NCBI GenBank assembly: GCA_966211455.1 | Contig: CBIHNI010000009.1 | Span: 119,640 to 183,639 of the forward strand | Source of the DNA: 21-14-0-10-47-8 sp966211455 | Lineage (GTDB): Bacteria > Bdellovibrionota > Bdellovibrionia > Bdellovibrionales > Bdellovibrionaceae | DNA length: 64,000 nt | Reading direction: 5' to 3' | Shown here: positions 8,038 through 16,461 of the stretch, in pieces | How positions within the stretch are numbered: the stretch's first letter is position 1 | How the letters are laid out: each line of letters starts with the position of its first letter | Position numbers and translations under genes: made by a program | The notes under the pieces: generated by a model | What the model saw: the letters and a program-made list of their open reading frames with translations, nothing else | Database searches by the model: none | Told to the model about the DNA's origin: nothing

Positions 8038-9387
8038 TTACCTTCCTCGGCCGAACAGAACGACTTGAACCGTCTTTAGAATGACCGAGATGTCCATCCA
8101 CAAAGAATAGTTTTTGATATAGTACAAATCATACTGAAGCTTTTGCTTCGCATCTTCGACACTGGCGCCATATGGATAAAGAATTTGCGCCCAACCCGTT
8201 AACCCCGGATGTACAAGGTGTCTCATATTATAGAAAGGCAATTGACCACTAAGGCCCACATTGAATTCGGGACGTTCGGGTCGGGGCCCGACAAAGCTCA
8301 TCGAGCCATTTAAAATATTAAATAGCTGTGGCAGCTCATCGATACGGGTTTTCCGAATAAAGTTACCCATCCGGGTGACGCGACTATCATTATGGGCGGC
8401 CCACTGCGCACCCTGTTTTTCGGCATCGACACGCATCGAGCGAAATTTATAAATCACGAAATCCTGACCGTCTTTGCCTGTACGCACCTGCTTGTAAATC
8501 GCCGGCCCCGGCGAATCTAGACGTACCAGAAGCCACGTGATCAGCATCAAAGGCCAAGTCAAAAGCAGAAGCCCTGCCGAGACCAAAACATCCATCAGCC
8601 GCTTCAGGCGAAGACGAACTGGATTTCCCAAAAGATGAAAACCTTCGGTAAATAGAAACCATCGTGATCCTAGGTAATACAAAGGAACTTTATGCCAAAT
8701 ATCTTCGTAGAACTGAATCAAATCGCGGATCTTCACATGGTGAAATCGTGCATACATCAGACGCTCAAGCAATACCGATGGTGCCGACTCTTCAACTGCG
8801 ACCACGATCGTTGACCATGAGTCCCGCAATGTCCCATCCAACTGAGTCCAGTCACCGATGATGTCGGGATGGCGACTGCCCGTTTGGTCTATCAAGAAAG
8901 CTGTTTGTCCTTCGAATCGATTGTCTTTCAGATCACGCAGAATCTGCTCAAACAAAGTCCCCGAGCACACGAAAAGCCACTTGGCGCGGCGAAAGGATCG
9001 ATGCACAATCGAAACGATCACCGCACGATAGGAACAAGAAATCGCTCCGAAAAGAGCGAAAGACCCAACCAAAATTCCTCGACCGAAGATCCCGGTACGA
9101 TCTTTGGCCACCAGATAGTTGACCGCAACGACAACCACCACGCCAACCGTCAGCGCGATCAGCGAGCGCGCCTGCATCCGTCGCAGCGATGTCATATGAT
9201 CCACATCATAAGCACCAAAGATGTAAAACAGAATCACGACAACTGCGCCGATAAACCACAGGCCAAATGCGGTGAAGACTTTCATCGCCTCAACACTTTC
9301 GCCACGCAAAATGGTCATCAGATAAACGACGCTGACGAAGATTGCCAGATCGAACAGTAGAAGGAAAATTTTCTGTTTACGCTTCAA
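8038..9387 (-). CDS. Polyprenyl-phosphate glycosyl-1-phosphate transferase (EpsB/TIGR03025-like)
   Basis: 449 residues. The N-terminal half has four to five membrane segments and a nucleotide-binding-like CoA-fold stretch. The C-terminal half is a bacterial sugar transferase domain with 'K-R-L-M-D-V' before the re-entrant helix, 'Y-K-F-R-S-M-R' near 325, and the catalytic D-E of 'I-D-E-L-P-Q-L' near 355. It ends with 'G-P-R-P-E-R-P' and 'H-P-G-L-T-G-W-A-Q'. It transfers a sugar-1-phosphate to undecaprenyl phosphate, the first step of a lipid-linked glycan. The 'Y-P-Y-G-A-S' segment resembles the EPS-type branch rather than WcaJ. A separate WcaJ-type enzyme at 16455-17819 indicates a second initiation route. 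Confidence 0.9.
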   Translation of the reverse strand: MKRKQKIFLLLFDLAIFVSVVYLMTILRGESVEAMKVFTAFGLWFIGAVVVILFYIFGAYDVDHMTSLRRMQARSLIALTVGVVVVVAVNYLVAKDRTGIFGRGILVGSFALFGAISCSYRAVIVSIVHRSFRRAKWLFVCSGTLFEQILRDLKDNRFEGQTAFLIDQTGSRHPDIIGDWTQLDGTLRDSWSTIVVAVEESAPSVLLERLMYARFHHVKIRDLIQFYEDIWHKVPLYYLGSRWFLFTEGFHLLGNPVRLRLKRLMDVLVSAGLLLLTWPLMLITWLLVRLDSPGPAIYKQVRTGKDGQDFVIYKFRSMRVDAEKQGAQWAAHNDSRVTRMGNFIRKTRIDELPQLFNILNGSMSFVGPRPERPEFNVGLSGQLPFYNMRHLVHPGLTGWAQILYPYGASVEDAKQKLQYDLYYIKNYSLWMDISVILKTVQVVLFGRGR

Positions 9388-9421
9388 GAAGACTCCTGGT
9401 CACGGCCATCCTAAGCGAAGC

Positions 9422-9450
9422 TTGACACTCCCGAAAGACGCGATGCGTAA
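9422..9450 (+). promoter_or_regulatory. Possible promoter for the plus-strand run at 9499
   Basis: The intergenic stretch between two divergent genes contains a perfect TTGACA at 9422-9427. The hexamer 17 bases on is only GCGTAA, a poor -10 match, and TAAGTA at 9448 gives 20-base spacing. The position suits transcription of the gene at 9499. It is weak evidence resting mainly on the -35 box. Confidence 0.3.
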
Positions 9451-9498
9451 GTAATTCAAATTGCACGCCTACGCGACTTCACTCAGTATCCAGGCGTG

Positions 9499-10824
9499 AT
9501 GAGAAAGCGAATTCTAATCGTCGTCGACAATCCCTTGAGAGACCTTGCATCCTGCACCCTTTTAGCGCAGGAGCTGAGCGCTGATCACGATGTTTTCTTG
9601 TGCTCGATGAGCCAAGCCCGATTCGAAGCCTTCCGCGTAAATGCCGACCTGGTGCTGCTCAATTATTTGCGCATCACGAATGTTCCGATGGTGCGAAACC
9701 TGATTCGAAGTGGGATTGCTTTCAGTGTGCTGGATACCGAAGGCGGCATCTTCGCCAAAATACCTGGCACCAACGAGACGACCTACACCAAAACGATCAT
9801 TTCCCAGCCCGATATTCGCGCAAAGATCAGTCATTACTTCGTCTGGGGCAAAGCCTTGTGGCGGGACCTAAAAAGCCGTGACCTTTACCCTGAACAAGCC
9901 TTGCTCTGTTTAGGTACGCCAAGAATGGATTTTTACCATCCGTCGTTTGCGCCTTTCTATCTAGATAGCGGTCGATCTCCGGCTCGGCCGATGATTCTGA
10001 TTAACACCAGTTTTTCTTTGAATAACCCAAAATTTTCCACTCGGGACAAAGAATCGGCAACCTTGATTGCAAAATTCAATTACCCTGCTGATTTCGTACA
10101 GACACTGTTTTCGAATCTGGATCTGGTATTACAAGCCTATTTATCTTTGACTCGATTTTTAGCCGAATCTCGTCCGGAATTGGATTTTGTTCTGCGGCCT
10201 CATCCTTTTGAAGATCTTAAAATTTACGAAGACTTCTTTCGAGGGCTGGCAAACATCAAGGTCGACTCCAGCGACACAGTGGCTCCTTGGATTTTCCGCA
10301 GCCAGGCCTTAATTCATTATGAATGTTCGACAGCCATCGAGGCCGGTTTTGCACAAAAGCCGGCCATCAGCTTGGAAAAATTCAAAGATATCAGGCCGAA
10401 CGAGAATATCGCTAAAATCACGGCCTATGCCTCCTCGGCGGAAGACGCCTTAAGCCTAATCGATCAAATTGTATCCGGAAAGTACAAGCGCCCGGATCAC
10501 ATTCTGAAAAGCCTGCAGGAAATTGACGAGGAGCTTTACTTCCGGGTTGATGGTCAAGCCTACCACCGCATTGCCGAGGTCATCCGTCAGTGGCAAAAGC
10601 CGCAAAAAACCTGGCTGCAACACGCGTTTCACGGGTTGTATCTTGGGATTTTCTCGCTGCGCACGTTGCTGAAGAAAGCCGTAAAAGGCCGCCTGGTGCC
10701 TTCACAAAAAGCCTTCTCGACTGCCCAGGTGGACGATGCGCTTACAAAGCTATCCTTCCTATCGCGCTGCAAAGCCAAGCCCATGGCTCTTTCGACGTCC
10801 ATTCAGATTTTACCAAAGGCGTAA
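9499..10824 (+). CDS. Surface carbohydrate biosynthesis protein (TIGR04396-like)
   Basis: 441 residues, cytoplasmic. The opening 'R-K-R-I-L-I-V-V-D-N-P-L-R-D-L' and later 'V-L-N/L-N-Y', 'D-T-E-G-G' and 'R-P-H-P-F-E' segments match the surface carbohydrate biosynthesis family related to the CDP-glycerol/KpsS-like GT-B transferases. The 'H-Y-E-C-S-T-A-I-E-A' block near residue 275 would be the donor-binding region. Substrate unknown. ATG at 9499 is preferred over GTG at 9496 because an AGG lies four bases upstream of it. It leads the plus-strand run that continues with the 4,6-dehydratase after a 101-base gap. Confidence 0.65.
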   Translation: MRKRILIVVDNPLRDLASCTLLAQELSADHDVFLCSMSQARFEAFRVNADLVLLNYLRITNVPMVRNLIRSGIAFSVLDTEGGIFAKIPGTNETTYTKTIISQPDIRAKISHYFVWGKALWRDLKSRDLYPEQALLCLGTPRMDFYHPSFAPFYLDSGRSPARPMILINTSFSLNNPKFSTRDKESATLIAKFNYPADFVQTLFSNLDLVLQAYLSLTRFLAESRPELDFVLRPHPFEDLKIYEDFFRGLANIKVDSSDTVAPWIFRSQALIHYECSTAIEAGFAQKPAISLEKFKDIRPNENIAKITAYASSAEDALSLIDQIVSGKYKRPDHILKSLQEIDEELYFRVDGQAYHRIAEVIRQWQKPQKTWLQHAFHGLYLGIFSLRTLLKKAVKGRLVPSQKAFSTAQVDDALTKLSFLSRCKAKPMALSTSIQILPKA

Positions 10825-10841
10825 TTTTCTTCAGAAAATTA
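10822..10841 (+). other. AT-rich hairpin at gene end
   Basis: TAATTTTC, loop TTCA, GAAAATTA: a perfect 8-base stem that begins with the stop codon of the preceding gene. It contains only one G-C pair per arm and no T-run follows directly, so it is a weak terminator or a processing/pausing site at best. Confidence 0.3.
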
Positions 10842-10925
10842 TCCTGGGCCGCCTAACCTATCGTGTTAATTAATGCATTGTCCGGTGGCTTGTATACAAT
10901 CGGGCCTTTTGGATTCGAGGATTGT

Positions 10926-11936
10926 ATGTTGAATGGTAAGAAAATTCTGGTTACCGGTGGCACAGGTTCGTTCGGTAAAAAGTTTATCGAAATGGCATTG
11001 CAAAAGTTTCCAGATATCAAACGCCTGGTCATCTATTCACGCGATGAGCTTAAGCAATTTGAAATGGCTCAGCTCTATCCCAACGATAAATATCCACAGG
11101 TTCGATTCTTCATCGGTGATATTCGTGACGAAGAACGTCTAAAACGCGCTTGTGAAGGCATTGACATGATCGTGCATGCGGCAGCCTTAAAACAGGTCCC
11201 GGTGGCCGAATACAATCCAATGGAAGCGATCAAGACGAACGTTCTCGGTGCCGAAAATGTCGTCAACGCCGCTTTGGATTGTGGCATTCAAAAAGTTGTC
11301 GCCCTTTCAACCGACAAAGCTGCAGCTCCGATCAATCTATACGGCGCAACGAAGCTTTGTTCCGATAAACTGTTTATCGCCGCCAACAATATGAAAGGCG
11401 CACGCAATCTTAGTTTTTCCGTGGTTCGTTACGGGAATGTTTTGGGCTCACGTGGCTCTGTAGTTCCGTTTTTCTTGGCGAAAAGAAATTCCGGCATGAT
11501 TCCGATCACACATCCCGAAATGACTCGTTTCAATATCACCCTCGAGCAAGGGGTCGAGATGGTCTTGTACGCTCTGGAAAACTCTTGGGGTGGTGAATTG
11601 TACGTGCCAAAAATTCCATCTTACAAAATTTTAGATGTAGCGAAAGCCGTAGCTCCGAATTGCCGCACTGAAATTGTCGGTATTCGCCCCGGCGAAAAAA
11701 TCCACGAAGAAATGATCACCGAAACGGATTCTTTAAATACCGTCGACTGCGGTCGCTATTATGTGATCTTACCGGTCGGAAGCTTCAAGCGCGAAGCTGA
11801 ATGGATGACTCATTTCAAAGCCACGCGCGTGCCGGTTGGCTTCAAGTACAATTCTGGTTCGAATACTGAATGGCTCAGTGTCGACGAGCTTCGCCAACAG
11901 ATTGTTCAACACGTTGATCCACAGTTTAAGGCGTAA
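10926..11936 (+). CDS. UDP-N-acetylglucosamine 4,6-dehydratase (PseB/CapE/FlaA1 family)
   Basis: 336 residues, an extended SDR enzyme. It converts UDP-GlcNAc to a UDP-4-keto-6-deoxy-hexosamine using bound NADP+. Visible motifs are 'G-G-T-G-S-F-G' near residue 12, 'H-A-A-A-L-K-Q-V-P' near 85, and 'S-T-D-K-A-A-A-P-I-N-L-Y-G-A-T-K' with the active-site Y-x3-K near 130-140. 'R-Y-G-N-V-L-G-S-R-G-S-V' follows. ATG at 10926 is chosen because GAGGA precedes it and the Rossmann motif begins ten residues later; an upstream in-frame GTG at 10863 has neither. Linked NeuB and cytidylyltransferase genes make a PseB-like role in nonulosonic acid synthesis plausible, but PseC, PseH and PseG are not adjacent. 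CapE-type FucNAc/QuiNAc synthesis is the alternative. Confidence 0.88.
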   Translation: MLNGKKILVTGGTGSFGKKFIEMALQKFPDIKRLVIYSRDELKQFEMAQLYPNDKYPQVRFFIGDIRDEERLKRACEGIDMIVHAAALKQVPVAEYNPMEAIKTNVLGAENVVNAALDCGIQKVVALSTDKAAAPINLYGATKLCSDKLFIAANNMKGARNLSFSVVRYGNVLGSRGSVVPFFLAKRNSGMIPITHPEMTRFNITLEQGVEMVLYALENSWGGELYVPKIPSYKILDVAKAVAPNCRTEIVGIRPGEKIHEEMITETDSLNTVDCGRYYVILPVGSFKREAEWMTHFKATRVPVGFKYNSGSNTEWLSVDELRQQIVQHVDPQFKA

Positions 11937-12797
11937 ATGGCAACGAAGATTGTCGTCCTCGGAGCCTCTGGGCTTTTAGGAAGCTGGCTGCTTCCCCGAC
12001 TAAAAGAAGATTCAAAGCTTCAGGTGTGGTCGCAAGGCCGTACGCAGGGCGACCTTGTTTTCGATCCACGCGATGCCAAATCTTTGCACGAACATTTAGA
12101 TCGCATTCAACCTGATTTTGTTATCAACCTGATTGCACTGACCAACGTGGACCTTTGTCAAACGGAACCGCAAGAAGCTTATCTGGCCAATGCACTGATC
12201 CCGCAAAACCTAAATCGATATTTTCAAACGCAACCGGGACAAGCCATTCAAATTTCGACGGACCATATATATGATGGCCCCCATATCAAAACGGAAGATG
12301 ACATCACGATTCGAAACGTCTATGCCATGTCAAAACTGATGGGCGAGTGGGCCTTAGACCCGAAACGACATATCAGCTTGCGCACCAATTTTTTTGGCAA
12401 ATCAGTTTCAGAAAAACCAAGCTTTTCGGATTGGATTCTAAAAAGCTGGCGACAAAAACAAAAGATCAGCCTTTTTACCGACATGATTTTCACACCAGTT
12501 CATTGGTCGGTTATCGAACAAGCCATCCGCCAGATCCTGCAAACGCCCATCGCGGGCAGTTACAATTTAGGTTCCAGCACCCCGATCAGTAAAGCGGACT
12601 TCGCCTTAGCCTTAGCGAAAGCTTTTGCATTGAACATCCAAGATCTTTACGAACTTAAGACTAGCACATCGGTTGCCAGTCGCGCCCCTCGGCCTTTCAA
12701 TATGTCGATGAACAGCCAGCGGTTCATCGATACTTATAACTTTGAAATTGGAAGCATTTCCCAGCAAATTGAATTTTTGAAAAAGGAAAATCCATGA
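11937..12797 (+). CDS. RmlD-like NAD(P)-dependent sugar-nucleotide reductase/epimerase
   Basis: 286 residues, RmlD-substrate-binding SDR. It shows 'G-A-S-G-L-L-G-S-W-L' (NAD(P) loop) at the N-terminus, 'S-T-D-H-I-Y-D-G-P' near residue 105 and Y-A-M-S-K (Y-x3-K) near 125. It starts immediately after the dehydratase stop codon, so the two are coupled and it may reduce or epimerise the dehydratase product. A true dTDP-rhamnose reductase lies elsewhere, at 52652-53545, arguing for a different substrate here. The product is unassigned. Confidence 0.75.
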   Translation: MATKIVVLGASGLLGSWLLPRLKEDSKLQVWSQGRTQGDLVFDPRDAKSLHEHLDRIQPDFVINLIALTNVDLCQTEPQEAYLANALIPQNLNRYFQTQPGQAIQISTDHIYDGPHIKTEDDITIRNVYAMSKLMGEWALDPKRHISLRTNFFGKSVSEKPSFSDWILKSWRQKQKISLFTDMIFTPVHWSVIEQAIRQILQTPIAGSYNLGSSTPISKADFALALAKAFALNIQDLYELKTSTSVASRAPRPFNMSMNSQRFIDTYNFEIGSISQQIEFLKKENP

Positions 12798-13876
12798 AGA
12801 CACCCGCTACCGAGATCACGATCGAAGGCTACAAAATCGGCCTTCAGCATCCTACATACTTTATTGCCGATGTCGCCGCCAATCATGATGGGGATCTACA
12901 ACGAGCTAAAGATTTGATTTATCTAGCAAAGGAAAGTGGCGCGCACGCTGCCAAGTTTCAACATTTCAAAGCTAACACCATCGTTAGCGATTATGGCTTT
13001 AAAAATCTTCCGCAAAATAGATCTCATCAGGCCTCATGGAACAAAAGCGTCTTCGAAGTATATAAAGACGCAAGCTTGAATCCTGACTGGACGGCAATTC
13101 TAAAAGAAACCTGCGATAAGGCCGGCATCACCTTCTTTACCAGCCCTTATAGTTTTGATCTGGTTGATCTGGTCGATTCTTACGTGCCAGCTTATAAGGT
13201 GGGCTCAGGTGACATCACCTGGACGCAAATCATTGAGCATATGTGTAAAAAAGGAAAGCCCATGCTCCTGGCCTGCGGGGCTTCGAACCAAGAGGAAGTC
13301 GATGTCGCGGTCAAAGCCATTTTGAAAAACACATCCGACATCGTGCTGATGCAGTGTAATACCAATTACACTGCAAGTCTTGAAAACTTTAAGTACATCA
13401 ATTTGAACGTGCTGAAAACTTTCCGTCAAAAATATCCCGAAATGATTTTAGGCCTTAGCGATCACACCCCTGGACATACCACCGTTTTGGGTGCGGTTAC
13501 CTTGGGTGCTCGGGTCGTGGAAAAGCATTTCACCGATAATAATGATCGCAACGGACCTGATCACAAATTTGCCATGAATCCCCAATCTTGGCGCGATATG
13601 GTCGAGCGCACCCGCGAACTCGAAAATGCTTTGGGTGATGGGATCAAGGTTGTTGAAGAGAACGAAAAAGAAACCGTCGTTTTGCAAAGACGTTCGGTTC
13701 GTACAACTCGTGAATTAGCTGCGGGAACCGTACTGAAAAATTCGGATCTTGAAGTTCTGCGCCCCGCACCCAAGGACTGCTATCGCCCATTTGAAATGGA
13801 TCAATTGATTGGAAAAAAAATCAATCGTAGCATTCCGCATGGCGATTACCTTCGCCGATCGGACGTCGAATCATGA
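12794..13876 (+). CDS. neuB: N-acetylneuraminate/nonulosonate synthase with SAF domain
   Basis: 360 residues. It condenses phosphoenolpyruvate with a six-carbon aminosugar to form a nine-carbon nonulosonic acid (sialic, legionaminic or pseudaminic type). The TIM-barrel domain (about 20-280) has 'A-D-V-A-A-N-H-D-G', 'S-D-H-T-P-G' and 'E-K-H-F-T-D-N-N' followed by 'G-P-D-H-K-F-A-M'. The C-terminal SAF (antifreeze-like) domain, about 295-360, includes 'R-R-S-V-R-T-T-R-E-L-A-A-G'. The ribosome site AAAAGG precedes the ATG, and the start overlaps the previous stop. The downstream GT2 start overlaps this stop as ATGA. A second, SAF-less NeuB homologue lies at 50119-51057. Confidence 0.9.
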   Translation: MKTPATEITIEGYKIGLQHPTYFIADVAANHDGDLQRAKDLIYLAKESGAHAAKFQHFKANTIVSDYGFKNLPQNRSHQASWNKSVFEVYKDASLNPDWTAILKETCDKAGITFFTSPYSFDLVDLVDSYVPAYKVGSGDITWTQIIEHMCKKGKPMLLACGASNQEEVDVAVKAILKNTSDIVLMQCNTNYTASLENFKYINLNVLKTFRQKYPEMILGLSDHTPGHTTVLGAVTLGARVVEKHFTDNNDRNGPDHKFAMNPQSWRDMVERTRELENALGDGIKVVEENEKETVVLQRRSVRTTRELAAGTVLKNSDLEVLRPAPKDCYRPFEMDQLIGKKINRSIPHGDYLRRSDVES

Positions 13877-14511
13877 AGCTTGGCTTTGTCATTCCGGCTT
13901 ATAACGAAGAAAAGACCATTCATAAGACTGTGCAAGCCTTGGTCGCGCACGGAATACCAATCGTGGTGAATGATTGCTCGAAGGATCGGACAGCATCACG
14001 CGCAGCGGAAGCTGGCGCAACGGTTGTCAATCACACGATCAATGGTGGATATGATAAGGCTTTAAATTCGGGTTTTCGCAAGGCCTTAGAGCTAGGACTC
14101 ACCCACGTGATCACCTTCGATGCTGATGGCCAGCATCCGGCCGAATTGATTTCCACCTATCGCACGGCCTTCGATGAAGGCTACGGCATGGTGGTCGGTG
14201 TGCGCCCGCAGAAACAAAGATTCTCGGAAAGCTTTTTTGCTCTCTATACAAGGCTTGCTTACGGCATCTCGGATCCTTTGTGCGGAATGAAGGGTTACGA
14301 TTTGTCCTATTTTCCCGAGATCGGTTTTTTTGATTCCTTTGGCTCGACAGGTACCGAGTTGATGCAAAGGTATCTGAAGAAAAAGGTGAAAACCAAACAG
14401 GTGCCAATCCCGATCTACCCGCGCGAAGATGAGCCACGCTTTGGCAGCGTGATCAAGGGCAACTGGCGCATTCTAAAGTCCCTTTTCAAAAGCTGGGTTT
14501 ACATTCGATGA
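13873..14511 (+). CDS. Glycosyltransferase family 2
   Basis: 212 residues, a short single-domain GT-A enzyme. It has 'V-I-P-A-Y-N-E-E' at the N-terminus, 'N-D-C-S-K-D-R-T' near 35, and 'F-D-A-D-G-Q-H-P' (D-x-D metal site) near 83. No membrane segment is evident, unlike GtrB-type relatives. It is fully embedded by ATGA overlaps between neuB and the cytidylyltransferase gene, so it may use the CMP-sugar or act on the same repeat unit. Donor not predictable. Confidence 0.85.
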   Translation: MKLGFVIPAYNEEKTIHKTVQALVAHGIPIVVNDCSKDRTASRAAEAGATVVNHTINGGYDKALNSGFRKALELGLTHVITFDADGQHPAELISTYRTAFDEGYGMVVGVRPQKQRFSESFFALYTRLAYGISDPLCGMKGYDLSYFPEIGFFDSFGSTGTELMQRYLKKKVKTKQVPIPIYPREDEPRFGSVIKGNWRILKSLFKSWVYIR

Positions 14512-15233
14512 AGATCGGAATTGTTTCGCAAGCTAGGATGACCAGCACACGGCTCCCGGCAAAGATTCTGAAATCCGTCGCCGGCCAAAGCCTACTTGAT
14601 TATCACGTAGATCGCCTGCAATGGTCCGCTCTTCCGGTCTATATCGCGACGACCATCAATGCGACCGACGATGTGGTGGAAGCCTTTTGTCGAAAAAGGC
14701 AGATTGGCTTATTTCGCGGTAGCGAAGACAACGTCTTGTCTCGCTACGCAGGATTGGCAGAAAAATACGGTCTAGATGTAATTGTGCGAGTGACGTCGGA
14801 CTGCCCTTTGATTGATGGACATGTGGTACGCGCCGGGGTCGATCGCTTTTTGCAGCTGAAAGATCTTTCACGAAGCTATGTGACGAACTGTCAGAAACGC
14901 ACATTTCCCCGCGGCTTTGATTTCGAAGTCTTTCATCGGGATGCTTTAAATGAAATGATGAACTTAGCCAAAGAACCCTATGAGCTTGAGCACGTAACGC
15001 CTTACATTTGGAAAAGCCATCCGGACCGTTTTCGGATTGAGCACTTCATCCGTTCGGCGGACGCTTCTAGCTATCGCATTACGGTTGACGAACCCGATGA
15101 TTTCAAACTGATTGAAAAATTAATTGCAGATTATGCCTGCGCTTCAAAGAATGCTGAAGAGATCATCCGCGTGCTGCAAACCCATCCTGATTTGGCGTTG
15201 ATAAATCGACATGTTGAACAAAAGAAAGTTTGA
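14508..15233 (+). CDS. spsF: SpsF/acylneuraminate-type cytidylyltransferase
   Basis: 241 residues. The N-terminal 'Q-A-R-M-T-S-T-R-L-P-A-K' is the nucleotide-binding signature of the SpsF/KdsB/NeuA-like cytidylyltransferase family. 'F-R-G-S-E-D-N-V-L-S-R-Y' near 70 and 'R-V-T-S-D-C-P-L-I-D' near 95 are also conserved in SpsF. It would activate the NeuB product with CTP to a CMP-sugar. It overlaps the upstream GT2 stop (ATGA) and the downstream Wzy-like gene by 23 bases. A second, clearer NeuA homologue is at 49435-50118. Confidence 0.85.
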   Translation: MKIGIVSQARMTSTRLPAKILKSVAGQSLLDYHVDRLQWSALPVYIATTINATDDVVEAFCRKRQIGLFRGSEDNVLSRYAGLAEKYGLDVIVRVTSDCPLIDGHVVRAGVDRFLQLKDLSRSYVTNCQKRTFPRGFDFEVFHRDALNEMMNLAKEPYELEHVTPYIWKSHPDRFRIEHFIRSADASSYRITVDEPDDFKLIEKLIADYACASKNAEEIIRVLQTHPDLALINRHVEQKKV

Positions 15234-16461
15234 TCCCCCAATTCTATGGTTTCTAGGGCTGATGCTGGTCCTTTGCGGAAAGTTTTACTTCCTTTTAGGA
15301 TTTGTACCCGGCTCGCGGCAACCGATTGCCCCCCCTTCAGTCATCATGATGCGCGACCTGCTTTTAATTATATTTTTGGGTGGATGCTTTTGGTTTGGCC
15401 GTAGCCAAATCTGGGCGCAGCGCAAACAGATGTTCTGGTTTTTCGTTTTTCTCATCACCGCCTTGATTTTTGCAGGCTTCCAATTCACCGGCGAAAAAAA
15501 GGCCATGGAGATTTTGCAACATTATCTGCGCAATGCTCTTTTGCCGCTTTTGGCTTTCCCGGCGGGTTATTTTGTCTTTTCAAGATTTGAAAACCTAAGG
15601 TTTCAGAAGGCTATTTCGGCCTTTGCCGTTATCAATATTATTCTCGGAGTGGTTGAAATTTTCTGGCGCAAGGATCTGATGTGGGTCACACGTCCGACGG
15701 GCATTTTGGGTGATCCTTTATTGTGTTCGGCTTTTTTGCTTTTAGGCGTCGGCGCTTTAAATTTTCGCGGTCTGGGCACAAAGACTCTGTCGCTGGCTCT
15801 GATTGTTTCGGGATCCATGGTGCTATTTGCCGCAAGCTCGCTGAGCGCCTGGGTGTCTTGGGGACTTGCCGTTTTAGCGATCGGTTGGATGGCCTGGCGC
15901 CGAGGCCAAAATCCGGTGTGGCTGAAGGCCCTGGGGATCTTTATTTTTGCGGCGATCGTGCTTCTGGCGGTCTCGCAGTCGTCTTATATGTCCCAGTACA
16001 TGAGCAATGCTGATCGTCTGGATCAAAAGGCCGAGCGCCTGAAAGATTCGCTTCTCTGCCTAGGAAGCGAATGTAAAGCCAGCCATCGCTCTGTTTCCGA
16101 TCGCATTTATTCGAACCGTCTACCCTTCGAAAAATGCGCCGAAGATCTTTCGATTTGTTTACTTGGAGACTTGAAAGGACCGAAATATCACCGTGTAGAT
16201 TCCACTTGGTCATCGCTGACGATCAATTGGGGTTTGACGGTGATGCTACTGTATTATTTTGTTTTCGCTCTGTACTCGTGGCGGAAAATTATCAGCATCA
16301 AGAATTGGAATTCAGAAATTCAACTTTGCGTGTTGGTATTTTTCTTTTACTGGGGCTTTAGCGTGATGAACACAGTGATCTATAAATATCCATTAAATGT
16401 TCTATTTTATCTCTGCGTCGCTAAACTCTGGTATCTGGCCGAGAAAGAAAAGAATCAGTAA
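15211..16461 (+). CDS. Polytopic membrane protein, probable Wzy-like polymerase
   Basis: 416 residues with about ten hydrophobic segments and one extended soluble loop (about residues 265-335) that contains two Cys pairs ('L-L-C-L-G-S-E-C' and 'K-C-A-E-D-L-S-I-C'). The topology and the position at the end of a nucleotide-sugar/glycosyltransferase run suggest an O-antigen polymerase. The paired cysteines suggest disulfides in a periplasmic loop. No diagnostic H-x-H-N motif of the ligase family is obvious, so the assignment rests on topology and context. Its last 7 bases overlap the convergent WcaJ-type gene. Confidence 0.6.
   Translation: MLNKRKFDPPILWFLGLMLVLCGKFYFLLGFVPGSRQPIAPPSVIMMRDLLLIIFLGGCFWFGRSQIWAQRKQMFWFFVFLITALIFAGFQFTGEKKAMEILQHYLRNALLPLLAFPAGYFVFSRFENLRFQKAISAFAVINIILGVVEIFWRKDLMWVTRPTGILGDPLLCSAFLLLGVGALNFRGLGTKTLSLALIVSGSMVLFAASSLSAWVSWGLAVLAIGWMAWRRGQNPVWLKALGIFIFAAIVLLAVSQSSYMSQYMSNADRLDQKAERLKDSLLCLGSECKASHRSVSDRIYSNRLPFEKCAEDLSICLLGDLKGPKYHRVDSTWSSLTINWGLTVMLLYYFVFALYSWRKIISIKNWNSEIQLCVLVFFFYWGFSVMNTVIYKYPLNVLFYLCVAKLWYLAEKEKNQ

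Noticed and set aside
10890..10899. Palindrome TTGTATACAA upstream of the 4,6-dehydratase gene, considered as an operator
   Set aside because: A ten-base palindrome in an AT-rich gap is common by chance and there is no regulator gene or second copy.
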